Assembly: GCA_951799425.1 (NCBI GenBank)
Contig: OX637391.1
Location: 46,781,069-46,845,068 of the forward strand
Reading direction: 5' to 3'
Source of the DNA: Ilex aquifolium
Taxonomy: Eukaryota; Streptophyta; Magnoliopsida; Aquifoliales; Aquifoliaceae
DNA: 64,000 bases
Below the pieces are notes generated by a model that did not search any database, had not been told where the DNA came from, and was given only the letters and a program-made list of their open reading frames with translations. A program made the position numbers and the translations under genes. Below are positions 25,780 through 37,993 of this stretch, piece by piece; the first letter of the stretch is position 1, and every line of letters begins with the position of its first letter.

Positions 25780-27950
25780 AGCGTGGTATTGGAGCATAAC
25801 AACGGTATCAAGAAAATTTGCGATTTAATTAGTGATTAAGTAGCACCCAGGAATTCGAGGTGTCACAGGGACAGACGGATTAGTATATGTTGGCGAACAA
25901 AGTCCTTCACTATAATGTTTATCCAAAGGGGTTAAGAAGGAGCCAGGTGGGGAGAAGTTGGCTCTTCTATATGAGTTTATGGCGGGCTCCTGGATTGGCA
26001 TAGAGCTTATGATTTGGAATGTTATAAGGGAGTTTGCTGCTATAATCAAGCCGAAGATGAACATGCCTTGTGCTCACATGGTTACGAGAATGTATATTAA
26101 GGCGAAATATTTATACATGATAAGCTCATTTTGGAAGAGTATGATATTCATAAAGGTTTAGGCATAAAACCATCATCATTCATCAACTCATAATTTTCAT
26201 CTTTGAATCAACATATGCAACATGGGTCATTAATTTGCATTTCTCCCCCTTTCTATTTCAATATATGCTCCATTTCAAATCACATAATAATGAGTTCTAT
26301 TAAGTATTTCAAAGCATAATCTTATAGTATATGATCTTCAAAAATATCAACTTCTAACCTTTTTAATAATTCATATGTTTTTTAACTTCATCATAGCTTG
26401 GAGATTCATCATAAACCTTGCTAACAAGTTCTAATTTCATATCTTCATTATGCACATTTCAAGAAGGTTATACATTTTAAATAATCTCTTTAGGCCTCAA
26501 GTTCACAACTCATTAAATATGCAGGTGACATATATCAAGAGAGCCTAATTATCATAGATGAGACTAAATCACAAGGACTTTTAATATTTAATATCAAGAT
26601 ACTTGATATCCTACCAAAAGTGTTAGTTCAATTGTTTTCCTTAAGTTTTAAATACACCTATGTGGTGGTTTGATACAAAGGGACATTCATGATGTGCTTA
26701 AACTATCTATCATAAATAGCATCATGGGGTATGTGTTCTATGTGTGTCAATCAGCATACTATCCTCACGAAATATTGATCCTTATGATTAAGGATATCAA
26801 CTGATTTTGTGCATAAATCCTTTGAATTCAGAAATGATAATTCTTGAGTGCTCATTTTTGCATTATTTTATAGTTGAACATATTCACTTTAGGCTTTCTA
26901 GTAGACTAACTTGCTTTGCTTAGTTTATTTTGAGATTCATTTGTTGATTTTGTGTTTACAGGTAGTCTGAGTGTAAAGGTAGACTTGAAGCGTCATGATA
27001 ATGGTTTTGGACAAGTTAGAGTTGAGTTTGATTGGCTAGAAGTGAAGCTAGAGGCTTTAGAGCAGAAATTCAGAAAAAAATACATGTTCTACCAGTAAGA
27101 AACATACCACTAGAAGTGTGCCAAAATAGAGAACCTACTAGTAGAAGTTATGTTCTACCGATAGGAGAGAAGATAGTGTATAAGCTACCGGCAGTAAAAG
27201 TTATGTTTTACTGGTAAAAAGACTATTTGGAATGAATAGTAAAATGTTCTATTGGTAAGAAGAATGTGTGTTCTACCGGTAGCAAAGATCTCTAGAGTAG
27301 ACATAATGATGTTCTACCAGTAGGTGGAGTTGTGTTCTACAGGTACAAGAACCTAAAAAAGGTTCTACTGGTAGTTCATTCAACATAATGGGGTTCTACT
27401 GGTAGAAATCAATGTTTTACCAGTAGGTCGACATTAGATTTTGACGGGAAGCTCTAATTAAAGTCGGATTGTGCCATATCTTTTAGGGATTTTCTACCAA
27501 TATAAAGAAGAAATATTTTTAAGAAAGATAATCATCAAAGAGATTGATCGAATCTGAAGATCATCCTTCCACAAACTATAAATAGAAGACCTTTGGGGGA
27601 GAAAAGAGGATCATTTCTTTGCAATTCTTTTCTTTAGTTCCTCTAGCAGCCATACTTTAGTTTTACTGTGTTGTCTTTAGTTTTAGAGTATTACTCTTTA
27701 ATTTCAAGTCAATTCAATTCAATTTATTAATTGTAATCAATTTTATTCCTGTTCTTCAATACGAGGTACCTTTATATTCACAAATAAGTTTTTTTTTTTG
27801 TTAGCTTCAAATATGAATATATATCTCTTATCTCATAATACACTACTACTAAGCAAGTTAAATATAAAGTAATTAAGCAAATATATATTTTCATTAAAAG
27901 AGAGAAATTATATGTCATGTTGTCAATACTTAATATTTGACATTTGACAC
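25780..27950. other. Retroelement-derived desert, no gene
   Basis: Beyond the primer-binding-like site, I see AT-rich DNA with no supported gene. The stretch at 27.5-27.8 kb (TATAAATAGAAGACC followed by a T-rich leader) looks like the promoter part of another LTR. It includes the CTACCGGTAG palindrome cluster described separately. Confidence 0.4.
27080..27430. repeat. Cluster of CTACCGGTAG-like palindromes
   Basis: About thirteen perfect or near-perfect copies of the 10-bp palindrome CTACCGGTAG occur in 350 bp, usually preceded by GTT and spaced 20-40 bp (near 27087, 27134, 27151, 27186, 27208, 27247, 27273, 27312, 27335, 27362, 27394, 27414). Three more lie in the LTR-like segment near 24675, 24715 and 24733. 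Most divergent copies keep two-fold symmetry at the centre (CTATTGGTAA and CTATCGATAG, for example). Confidence 0.8.
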
Positions 27951-29200
27951 CCAAATCATCTTAGATCCTTTAGAACCTTTATTGTTCCTTGAACTCTCAT
28001 ATAATCTTCTAATAGGACAATTATAAATGTCAAATCTTGTGACAATAATGACAAAAATTTGAAGCATCGGATTTGGCCTCTCTCTCAAAATTTTTTCTAT
28101 ACACTTTATGTTTTTTTATAATGGTTATGTTCATGTCCCAAATTGGTTTTATCAAAAACACACTTTTTACTAGAAATTGATTTTTCTAGTTTTTTCACAA
28201 CTTTGAGTAAATTTTAAGAAAATTGAATTCAAATCATCATTCTCATTTATAAATTTTTTAATAAGTGATGTGTAATGAGATTTGTTCTTCAAAGAATCAT
28301 TTTCCATTCTTAACTTTTCATTTCTCATTTTCAAGATATCATTTTCATTTTAGTGAGAACAAGCATATTATCATATAGTACACTCAAGGCATCATACATT
28401 TCATCACATGATAAATTCTTATTTTCATTGGATGAAAAGTGTAGCTCACTTTTGTCATCCAAGGCCATGAAGCATATGTTGGAAGTTACCTTCTTTTCTT
28501 CTTTTGCTTCATGTCTTTGCAAATTCCTCACAATTGCCTTGAGAGATTCAAAAATTTCCTCCAATGGCATGGTTTTAAAATCTTTGGTCATTTGAATAGT
28601 CGTCACTTTAGCCTTCCAAGCCTTTGGTAATAATCTAAGTACTTTTCTCAAAAGATATACATTAGAAAATGATTTACCAAGAGATTTCAACCCATTTATA
28701 ATATTGATAAATCTGGTGAACAGCTCAATAATAGATTTTTGTTGATTTATGTCATGTAATGCATGATCAATTATAATATATATATCTTTTTTTTATTCTT
28801 TAATTTGATTTATATCTTCATGAGTAACTTCAATTGTATGCCAAATATGTTGTGCCATCTCACAAGTAGAAATAATGTCAAATGTATTTTTATCTAATGC
28901 ACAATATAAAATATGCATGGCTTTAGCATTTAAAGAAAATAGTTTTTTGTCTTCTTCTTCTCATTATTTCTTTGGTTTTGTTGGTGCTATATAGTTATCT
29001 TCAACAATATCCCACACATCATCGTCTAATGATATCATATAAATTTTCATTCTAACATTTCAATAAGTATAATCGCTCCCATCAAACAATGGAGGTCAAA
29101 AAGTGCATTCCCCTTCAACAATGTTATTTTCTAAGGTTGTCATGATCTTTTAACGCTAATGGCGTTACCCACTATAACTAGAGTTCTTACTCTGATGCCA
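27950..29200 (-). mobile_element. Copia-type gag (UBN2-like) fossil with primer-binding-like site
   Basis: The minus strand carries a gag relic of the UBN2 type, with MKSLGKSFSNVYLLRKVLRL and LPKAWKAKVTTIQ in the open part at 28331-28690 and weaker continuation on both sides. At its 5' side (29175-29190) the minus strand reads TTTGGCATCAGAG, a primer-binding-like site for initiator-Met tRNA. Only the gag part is visible; broken, with several breaks, and old. Confidence 0.7.
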
Positions 29201-31480
29201 AATATAACCTAAGAGGCGGTGTGAATTAGGATGAGTGACTTAATGACTAATTTTTGTATTTTTTAATTCATACTAAATATGCGATGTAAATGATTGTATT
29301 ATCAACAAGATAATATGAGTGATAGAAAATTTATATGATAAATGACGTAGTGAGAATATTACAATTAAGTAGTAATAGGGAAAAAGAAGAATAAAAAATA
29401 TTTATAGAGGTTCGACCCCAACCACGATAACCTACGTTCTCTCTTCCTTCTTTTACGGAGCTCTTCTTTCACTATCTCAATTTCCTTCACAGGTGAAATT
29501 CAAACCTCTTACAACTTTGTCTTCTTCGGTAGGTGAAGATGCTTGATTCCAAAAAGGTGCACCCAAGTGCAGGTGGTCAACAGTAGTAATAACTCAGTAA
29601 AACTGAGATCGATCATCAATGAATTGGTTCAGATATATGAAGATAAAAAGAAAGAAAAATAAAGGAGTTGTATTTATGTAACTGGAACAAATTTAAAAGG
29701 ATTTGTTATGAACGAAAGATATTCTCTAGTTTTGGGATTAGATATTATTCTTGCAAATTAAATATTATTATATTCATGAAATTATATTATGATTATCTCA
29801 GTTGACTTCCAACATTAGTGTAATCAATTGGTGAATATAACTTTGAAAAGAAAATAAGAATTTGAGAACTAGTATTGTAAACACACAAGGAATTATAAGT
29901 ATTAATCATACCAAGAACTCAATCTTGTTAATGATTAATCAAACAAGTTTACATGGTACACTAATTTAATAAAAATCATTCATTCAATCATGAAATATTT
30001 GAAAAGATAAATCATTTAAGAATTGTGAAAATATAATTACATTCATAAAATAGTCAACATACAATCACGAAAACCTATGTAAAAATCTAAGGAAGAGGTC
30101 TAAGAAGAGATCCCGAAGAGATTAGATCTCCTTGTATTTATACCTCCAAATTAACCTAAAAATCGGAAGAGGAATTAAAATGTGTTGGAACGAAAATTCT
30201 AAGAATCATTGATAGCGCATATGTATCGAATACAATTTTTTTTTCCCTTAAAACCCTACAAAGGAACTAGGGTTTACCTTCGAGATCGCTTCGGATTGAT
30301 CTCGTCTCAGCACGAACGCATAATCTGAAGACAGAAACAGAAAGCAGCTCGATGAACCTCAAGATCTTCTGTCGTATATCCCCAAACACCAAAATCCAAA
30401 TGCAGTGTGGGCTGCAAAGACCTCCGAATTTCGGCTCTCTCTCTCTCTCTCTCTCTCAGCCCCCCTAAAAAACGTGAGTGATCAACGTAATGCTGATTTA
30501 AAGAGCCTAGACGTCTATATATAGGCTATGACAGAAACCCTAAGGAGAAATAAGGGTTGAGCTTCCAATGGGCCTAGGATTCCAATGTTCAAGCCAGAAT
30601 AAACATCCTACAATCTATTAATAATAAGTCAGTCCACTAAAAATTTATTACTGATCTCCTGAGCCTTATCTCAAAATTACGTTTCGAGCTCTTTATTATT
30701 ATATGCTTAATAATCTTCCCACGTTTAAGGTTACAGATGTCCATTAATTAAATAAATTACTGATAATTATATTTAATTGACTTCTTTTATTCCTTGAGAC
30801 CTTACCACTCAACTTATTTGTCATGTCGGATAATTAAATCCACCTGCAGGGTTTGACATGAACAAAACTTACGAGTTTCCTTAAGAGGACATCATTAACT
30901 CATTTAAATATCAGGACGTGGTTCCTTTAATAATTAATTTACACCATATAAATAATATCGTCTATCAATTCGCCGAACTTATTGACTCAATATGAATCTT
31001 ATTATTTGATGAATTAAAGTGACAATCATTATATGCACGTGACAATTAAATATCTCGGGATTAAGAGTATAAGTAATCATAATAATTATGAGATATTTTT
31101 TATCTTATTGAATCAGTAAAATATAATAACCTCAATATGAGTTTGTTCAATACACAAAGTGTACTAGTATAATAATTTGAGACATCAAGCAATCTCTTAT
31201 GGTTAAGACAGACTATTCCAGAATATTATACTACAATCATACTGATGGTGTGTCCAATTCTATCTGGGATTGTGAACCTATACTCATATTATACAAGGAT
31301 CCGATAATCTGGTCTCATGTGCATAAGTCAAACTCTACACACCAGATTATCTACAATGTAAAATATAAGACACACATGCATATCATATATCAAATATAAT
31401 GCAAATATTTTGCCCACCTAGATTCTCAATGAAATGGAAAAACCAAACTTTTATTAATTAATAAAATGAATTTCACTACA
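29200..31480 (-). mobile_element. LTR-like segments, minus orientation (fossil)
   Basis: Adjacent to the gag relic are non-coding segments of LTR type. One around 30.19-31.4 kb begins TGTTGGAACG and has a minus-strand TATA motif (CCTATATATAG near 30521) followed by a leader-like stretch with a (CT)n run at 30437-30458. The borders and the parent element are uncertain, and no coding part belongs to it in this window. Confidence 0.4.
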
Positions 31481-33632
31481 AAAAGTAAGTTTTTAGTATA
31501 TAACTCTATCAAAATGAATCTCTACTAGGTTAAAATCAAGCAGCGCTGATTCACATATACGCGTCTGGACACAAGTCTCAAGATTTTGACTTGGTCAACC
31601 AGCTGAGTTTAAACAGTCAATTAGCGTCCCAACGAAAATACACTGTATCGTCAAATATTCAAATGCACGCATCCCAACGTTCTGACACCTTGAAAACTGT
31701 TGAATGCACACATTTAGCCATCGCGTCCAGACGAAAGCATTGCATTCGGATGCAAGCCTTACGTATCATCAATTCCAAAAACACTTAGCCAAAATTCCAA
31801 CTGCTCTGTATTATCCCTGACGTCCAGACGAAATTGTTGCATCTGGACACAACTATCTATCCAAAACTATATCAGTAGTTGACCATTGACTTTTTCTTAA
31901 ATTTCACTTGTACCCCCTTGATTTCCTTGTAACCTTCAATAGTCTAGTCAATTCACCAAACTCTTCAATTAAGCCCCATTTGGTTATTTTACTTGATAAA
32001 ATCACAAAACACTAAAAACCAATCAAACCATAAAGCCAAGAAATTATCTAATTAATAGCTCAGAATCAACGTCATTCGTCATAAATAATGGATAAATAAC
32101 TGATTCTTTTAATGGCAAATCACACCCCCCCCCCCCAACATACACCTTATGAGTCCCTAGTTTGGTAACAACCCTAGAACACAAACTAAAAATAATCTAT
32201 CAAAACTAATCCACTTTCATAGGACTCACGATTGCATTTAGCATATGCAACAAGCCTTTAAACACCCTAAGTTCCCTCTAGTGGACGAGTATAGTCTTGT
32301 GAAGGTTTCTAGTGAAGATACCTATAAACTTCCATTAAACTGCCCACTGTTTTGAATTTATCATATGACTTAACCAATAATCAAACAAAATGTACAAATA
32401 AAATGTACAAATCATAGAACCAAAGACTAAGCAATAATATTTACAGATTACATTCTCATTGAAACTCGTGTGTATTGTGTAAATTACCTTACATGATCAG
32501 AAAATCAATCAAAAATACATCACCTCTCTACTATCCACTGCTAGCTTTGAATCAACTCCTAGGTTGTATTCTCAAAAATGAAATCACTCAGATTATACTA
32601 GCTAATCCCCCTCAGTTTTCCATATGTGAGAGAGTTATTGTAATCAAAACAAAATATACCTCACAGATGATTATAACCAATGAACATTATCAAAGAAACA
32701 AAACTAGCATAGTTTCATGATTAGAAATCGACACACAATACTCAAAACAACTACCCTTCCCATCCCCACTCACACAAGTCATGCATCACTAATAACTCTT
32801 GAGATCAAATAGGTCTTTATTTACGGATGTAATGTGACCTTGGGTAATGGGAAGGGAAATAAGAGTTCAAAATATTACCCCGAGGAAACTTATTGTACCA
32901 TTATTTCTTGACATACACTTTTAAAAATTCTCCTTACAAGCACGATTTTTTTTCATATCCTCCTCATAATCCCTTACAAAACATGGTACAATTCAATCTT
33001 GGGATAACCAAGGGTAAAAGATTTTATCTAATGCCAAGTTTGGTCATTATATATAGGTTAATAAACGAATTTTTAATCAAAAAAAACTAAATCATGACTT
33101 CTAAGGATAATAAAATTTCAAGAAATAAGGCTAAGGCTCAAAGAATGACAAATATGGCCTAAATCATATCTCAAGGATTTTTAGCAATGCAATCCCTATG
33201 CAAATAACTCAAAATCAAACAACCATTTATAATATCAGCATTGATCAAAATAAATATAATGAAACTACTCAAGAAATAAAGCTGAATGAAATTATTTTTA
33301 TTGAGTAAATATAAATGTCACTCCAATAATGAATGACTCTAAATTCACAAGGGACACCATATTATTCTCCACTATATGTATCAAGTTTCAAGGAAAAGTA
33401 TCTTTTCCTAATTTCTAATACAAACATGATCATAAGTGCACTGATATTTTAAGTTTCAATTGGGAATAAAATCTATAATATTAAAGTGTAGTATGGAGTT
33501 CTATAATTGACTAAAGTATAAACAAGTTCAGATTTTTATTAAATACTATCCATCCAATCATTAATCTTACCATATGCACGTAATTCAAATCAATTGTCAA
33601 ATTAATATTCAAAGTTCTTGCAATGAAACTAT

Positions 33633-33669
<37 letters not shown>

Positions 33670-33840
33670 GTTTTCATTACAAACTCTAACTTAAAACAAA
33701 AGCAAACTAAGTAAAACCCTGACTCTCCTACTTACAACTGGGGGGGCTTTGACTCAATCATATACTAAAACACTGCTAAGCAAATGCAAATATCACAAAA
33801 TAGCAGAAAACCCAATAATCATCTAAGAAAATGGGCCCGC
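31480..33840. other. Repeat-derived desert, no gene
   Basis: No supported gene. It includes CGTCCAGACG-like words at 31560-31840, a C14 tract at about 32127-32140 and a (TA)n run at 33636-33667. The composition and the G/C tracts resemble the untranslated parts of gypsy elements. Confidence 0.5.
33636..33667. repeat. (TA)n microsatellite
   Basis: An uninterrupted run of about 16 TA dinucleotides. Confidence 0.9.
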
Positions 33841-34640
33841 CCCATCATGTAGTCCAAGCTATGGGCGACACAGAATTTCGCTCTGCTCTGTTCGAGTGCC
33901 CATGATCTGTCTCTGCCCCTCTATTAGAGCATCCATCTACAAGATCTCTTATTAGTGGACCCACTATTTCCTCTCCATCATCACCATCGTCAACAGGGTC
34001 ATATGCCTCATCCCCCTCACCAGGCTCATCCACATCGGGCATCGGAGTTGCACCTCTACCCATAGCTTCACGACTCTTAACCAAAGCCGCATTGTCTAGC
34101 ACCCTAAAGCGCTTCTCCTTTAACATGTCCTCAATCACCCTAATGCCCCTATCCATGCAAATTGAAGTGACTAAATAACTGAATGGAAGAAAGGCATTCT
34201 TGGTGGTATCATTCATCGCCCTCTACATCTTGAACATCAGAATGGATGACAAACAAAAAGTGCGACCGGTCCCAATGACAAACATTGAAAGTATACTAGC
34301 GACTAAGATCTGGATAGATGTGATTCTTCCGAGCTAATGGAAGTATACTAGCGACTAAGATCCAATTAAGGATCTCGTACTTGTCCGCCAATTGCCCCTG
34401 GTTTAGCTTCTTATCCCTCTAAAGCCAAACAAAATGGGAATCTCCAGTAAGCTCCCTAGCCACCTCTTGCATGTCATACACCATGGTCAATGTGAATTCT
34501 AGCCTCAGTGTAACATTCATCTTGGCCACCCGAAAAATCATCAAGGAGTCAACGACAAAACTCACTCCCTTCACCGTAGCCTGAAACCTCTTTGGATCCA
34601 TTCGTTCAGCATTGGATTAGATCTCACGAATCAGTGGAGT
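33840..34640 (-). mobile_element. Plant-transposon-domain ORF relic (PF20167-like)
   Basis: Minus-strand relic whose wording resembles the 'putative plant transposon protein' domain found in plant retroelement ORFs: RFQATVKGVSFVVDSL near 34600, and NAFLPFSYLVTSICMDRGIR near 34200-34140, followed by an acidic tail rich in D and E. It is broken with several breaks. It probably belonged to one of the gypsy elements of this desert; the family assignment is from memory. Confidence 0.5.
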
Positions 34641-35737
34641 TACCCCTTTACCCGACATCTTCAAAAACTCACCCTAGCCCCTAGATACCACTATCTCCTC
34701 GATACCATGCCCCAAAAATTCCCCCAAACTACACATCACTCCATCACAATAGGGCAAGCAAAAAAATAATGTATATACCTCTACTCGGCTTCAATCGTAG
34801 GGAAACGAGTGTGATCAAAATTATGCCTAATCCCGTACTCATTGATCAAAATGATGCCTAAGTCGGTCCTATCTTGAACCGTCAATATCTTTAATGCACG
34901 TGTGTCTTAGTCACGTACGTGTATTATTACAATAAGACACATGGTCATAATTTGTTACCCGATAGATAACTATGAAGGCGAATGAGCTTGACTGCTATGG
35001 AATTGACGAGAGTTTTTTGTGTTAATCACCAAATGGTGCATTCTCGTAACAAGCAAAAAGTGATATAATTAGTTTGGACCAGGACAAAAATGGTCAGTTA
35101 ACTTAAATTTAATGACTTAAAAAAGTTTTTACTTGAAATAATTGACAAAATAGGTAACTGGAATGAACATATAATGGCCAATTTTCACTACTTTTATTCA
35201 ATCAATCTATATATAATAAATTATGAAATTGCTGGGAGAGAGTTCTCCAATCAAATCCTATCACATTGTCTATATAATAATTCCCAAAATTGTTGTTTTC
35301 CACATAATCAATCCTCTCAAATTTCCCCAAAAATTCCATTTATTTTTTTTGACTTTTTATTTTGCTATAAGTACATAAAAAATAATTTATTTCAAAATCA
35401 TAAATATAAAAATAAGAAATGGGATGTGGGGGTGATGGTCATGATTGGAGTGAGATAATAAAGGGATGTAAATTCTCTACACCCACTTCACTAGTCAAGA
35501 TATATGGACAAAGTTAGCATATTCCAACAGAGGTCCATTAAACAAGATTATAATATATAGAGCCAATACTTCATTCCATTTTATAAGATCTGAATCCTCA
35601 AAGGCTAAAAGTTTTATATTACACTTTTAATGCAATCAATTTTTAGATTATGGTCTAATCACTAACATTAATTATGATTTCGTTTGATCATAGATTTACA
35701 CGTTTTTTAATTTATATCCTCAAAGACTCGATGTGTT
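34641..35737. other. AT-rich spacer left of the chromovirus
   Basis: No gene, repeat border or RNA gene that I can support. Confidence 0.5.
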
Positions 35738-37993
35738 TGTAACGCCCCAAAATCCACATTGGACGGCATTACAATTTAAAATCATTCACATCCTGAGAGC
35801 AACTAATAAGATCCATAATTCAAAAAAAAATTCATTCATCATCCATAATATCTACAACATCATCCCAAAAGAATAAGTCAAATCATGGTCATTACATCCA
35901 AAGGAATATGCCAAACTATGGCAATTACATCCCAAAAATCAACTATTAATTTGCAGCGGAATAACAAAAATATTAATATGAACAATATTCTCAAAAGGAA
36001 TCTCCTAGTTTAGAACGTAAAAAGAACAATCCTAGACAATTCCCTCCAGATCTACATGCCCATCAACTTAAGCTTCCTAAAGCACCTGCTCGTCAACTCC
36101 GAGCTCTTTTTCTAAACCATAATCTGAAAATATATTATTTGTAGGGGGTGAGCACGAAGCTCTGTAGGAAAATCCTTCCAAACCCGAACAAGGTTTATAA
36201 AAGCATATGAAATGGTAGATCTCATTTTACAATTAACATATCTAATTTTTGAAGTAAAACAGGGACATTTTAAAACAGATCTCAAGTTTAAGTAGCAACA
36301 TTAAATTAAATGAGCAGTAACAAAAAAAAAAACCCAGCTACAATAAATAACCATTTCCAAAATATAAACCATTTTCCCACAAGACCTTGTAGAATCCCAT
36401 ACTTCCACAAATCCTTGTAGAAAACCATTTCCACAACAATAACAGTAATCCATAACTCAAATATTCCACAACAATATGTATATGTATCTCAAACATGATG
36501 CGCGGCAAACCCCATGAATCAACACATTGAGTAATATCTAGCCCACACACACACACACAAATCTTCTCAAAGATATTCATCCTTTAGGAAGGGTGTATGT
36601 CATACCAATGACAGTGACGTATCCAACCCAAGCATTAGTATACTAACCCTCTGACACGGCACCCGTGAGCGAATAGTGGTTTAGTCTTACCAAAGCACTA
36701 ACCCCACTACGAGTGGTAGGAAAAATGCAAACCCACACGGAGCAAGCAACACGTCTACCTACTCTACGATATCTCGTCAAAGGCCACCCATGGTCATCCC
36801 ACACTCATAAGAGATACAATACCAAACTCAATTTCTCAATTTACAAGCATATCTAAAAAATCCCCAAATTTATCATGTGACAATTCCAATAACTAATTAA
36901 GAAAAATACAAGAGATCACAACAACATCATTTTATTACTCAACACAAAGCACTATAGTTTCGAAATCAATAATAAAGGAAGAATTTAAGAAGAAAATCCA
37001 TCACTCTCCAAAAACTAGGGTTTTTAAGCAAGAAAAGAGATTTCATGGATATTCAACCCTAACTTTGTTCAAAAACATGTAATCCTTGTAGAAAAAGAAT
37101 AAGAGAGGATAATTTCATATCATATATATAACATTTAGAGGAAAAACATATATATATATATATACCCTAACATCAATGAATAAGAATGGAAGAAAACCCC
37201 TACCTTGCTCCTTAATTTTTGTGTGAAGAACTAGAAGATTTGATCTTTCCCCAATTGAATCAACACCTTAATCTTTTGTTTTTCCCTTCCTTCTTCCCCT
37301 CTAAGGCTCTCAAGAGTTATATTTGATGAAATGAGATGAAAATGGGAGAAAACACCAACAAGGGGTCTGGGACGTGAAGCCCCCAGCTTGGTGCATCCGG
37401 ACGCGTGTTTTGTGCTGTCCGGACGCGTGTTTTTGTGTCCAAGTTTCTGCCATACACGTCCGGACACGTGTCTATTCCCGTTCGGACGCGGGTGACAGTA
37501 TACTGTCAACTTCCAGATCAATTTTGACCTATTTAGAAGTCGATTCAGAAAATTTTTATGAAATACACTTTTGTATCCCTTGAAGTCTAGTTGCTACTGT
37601 CCAAAATTCAGATCAATTGGAGTTATGACTAAAAATTTATGGCTAAAATACTAAGGTAGTGTCAAATTCCTCCCCATCCAAATTCTTTCTAAAATGTGTT
37701 TCAACTCCGGGATACTTCATAACTTCTAACACACCCTATATTACCTCTCCCAAGGTTTCTCGATCTTTTGAATTCAATGGAAATCTTATTTTGACCTAAA
37801 AATGTTTAGAAACTTACCTAACAACATTTTCCAAGTTTAAACGCATTTGAAACTTAAACTTCACAATCACTTTGCCTCCCTAGTATTTATTCCTACTATT
37901 ACAATCTATATGGTTCATGCTTAGGTCATTACATATATAAGAATTACCAAATAATTACATTACTATATTAATATAAACATGTGGGGGTTTACA
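35738..37993 (-). repeat. 3' LTR of the chromovirus
   Basis: 2256 bp, from TGTAACGCCCC to GGGGTTTACA as read on the plus strand. It contains a (CA)n run near 36543, a (TA)n run near 37150 and a cluster of GTCCGGACGCG-type palindromes at 37395-37490. Confidence 0.9.

Noticed and set aside
29400-29430. GGTTCGACCCC word as a tRNA T-loop
   Set aside because: No acceptor stem or anticodon arm could be paired around it; it lies in LTR-type DNA.
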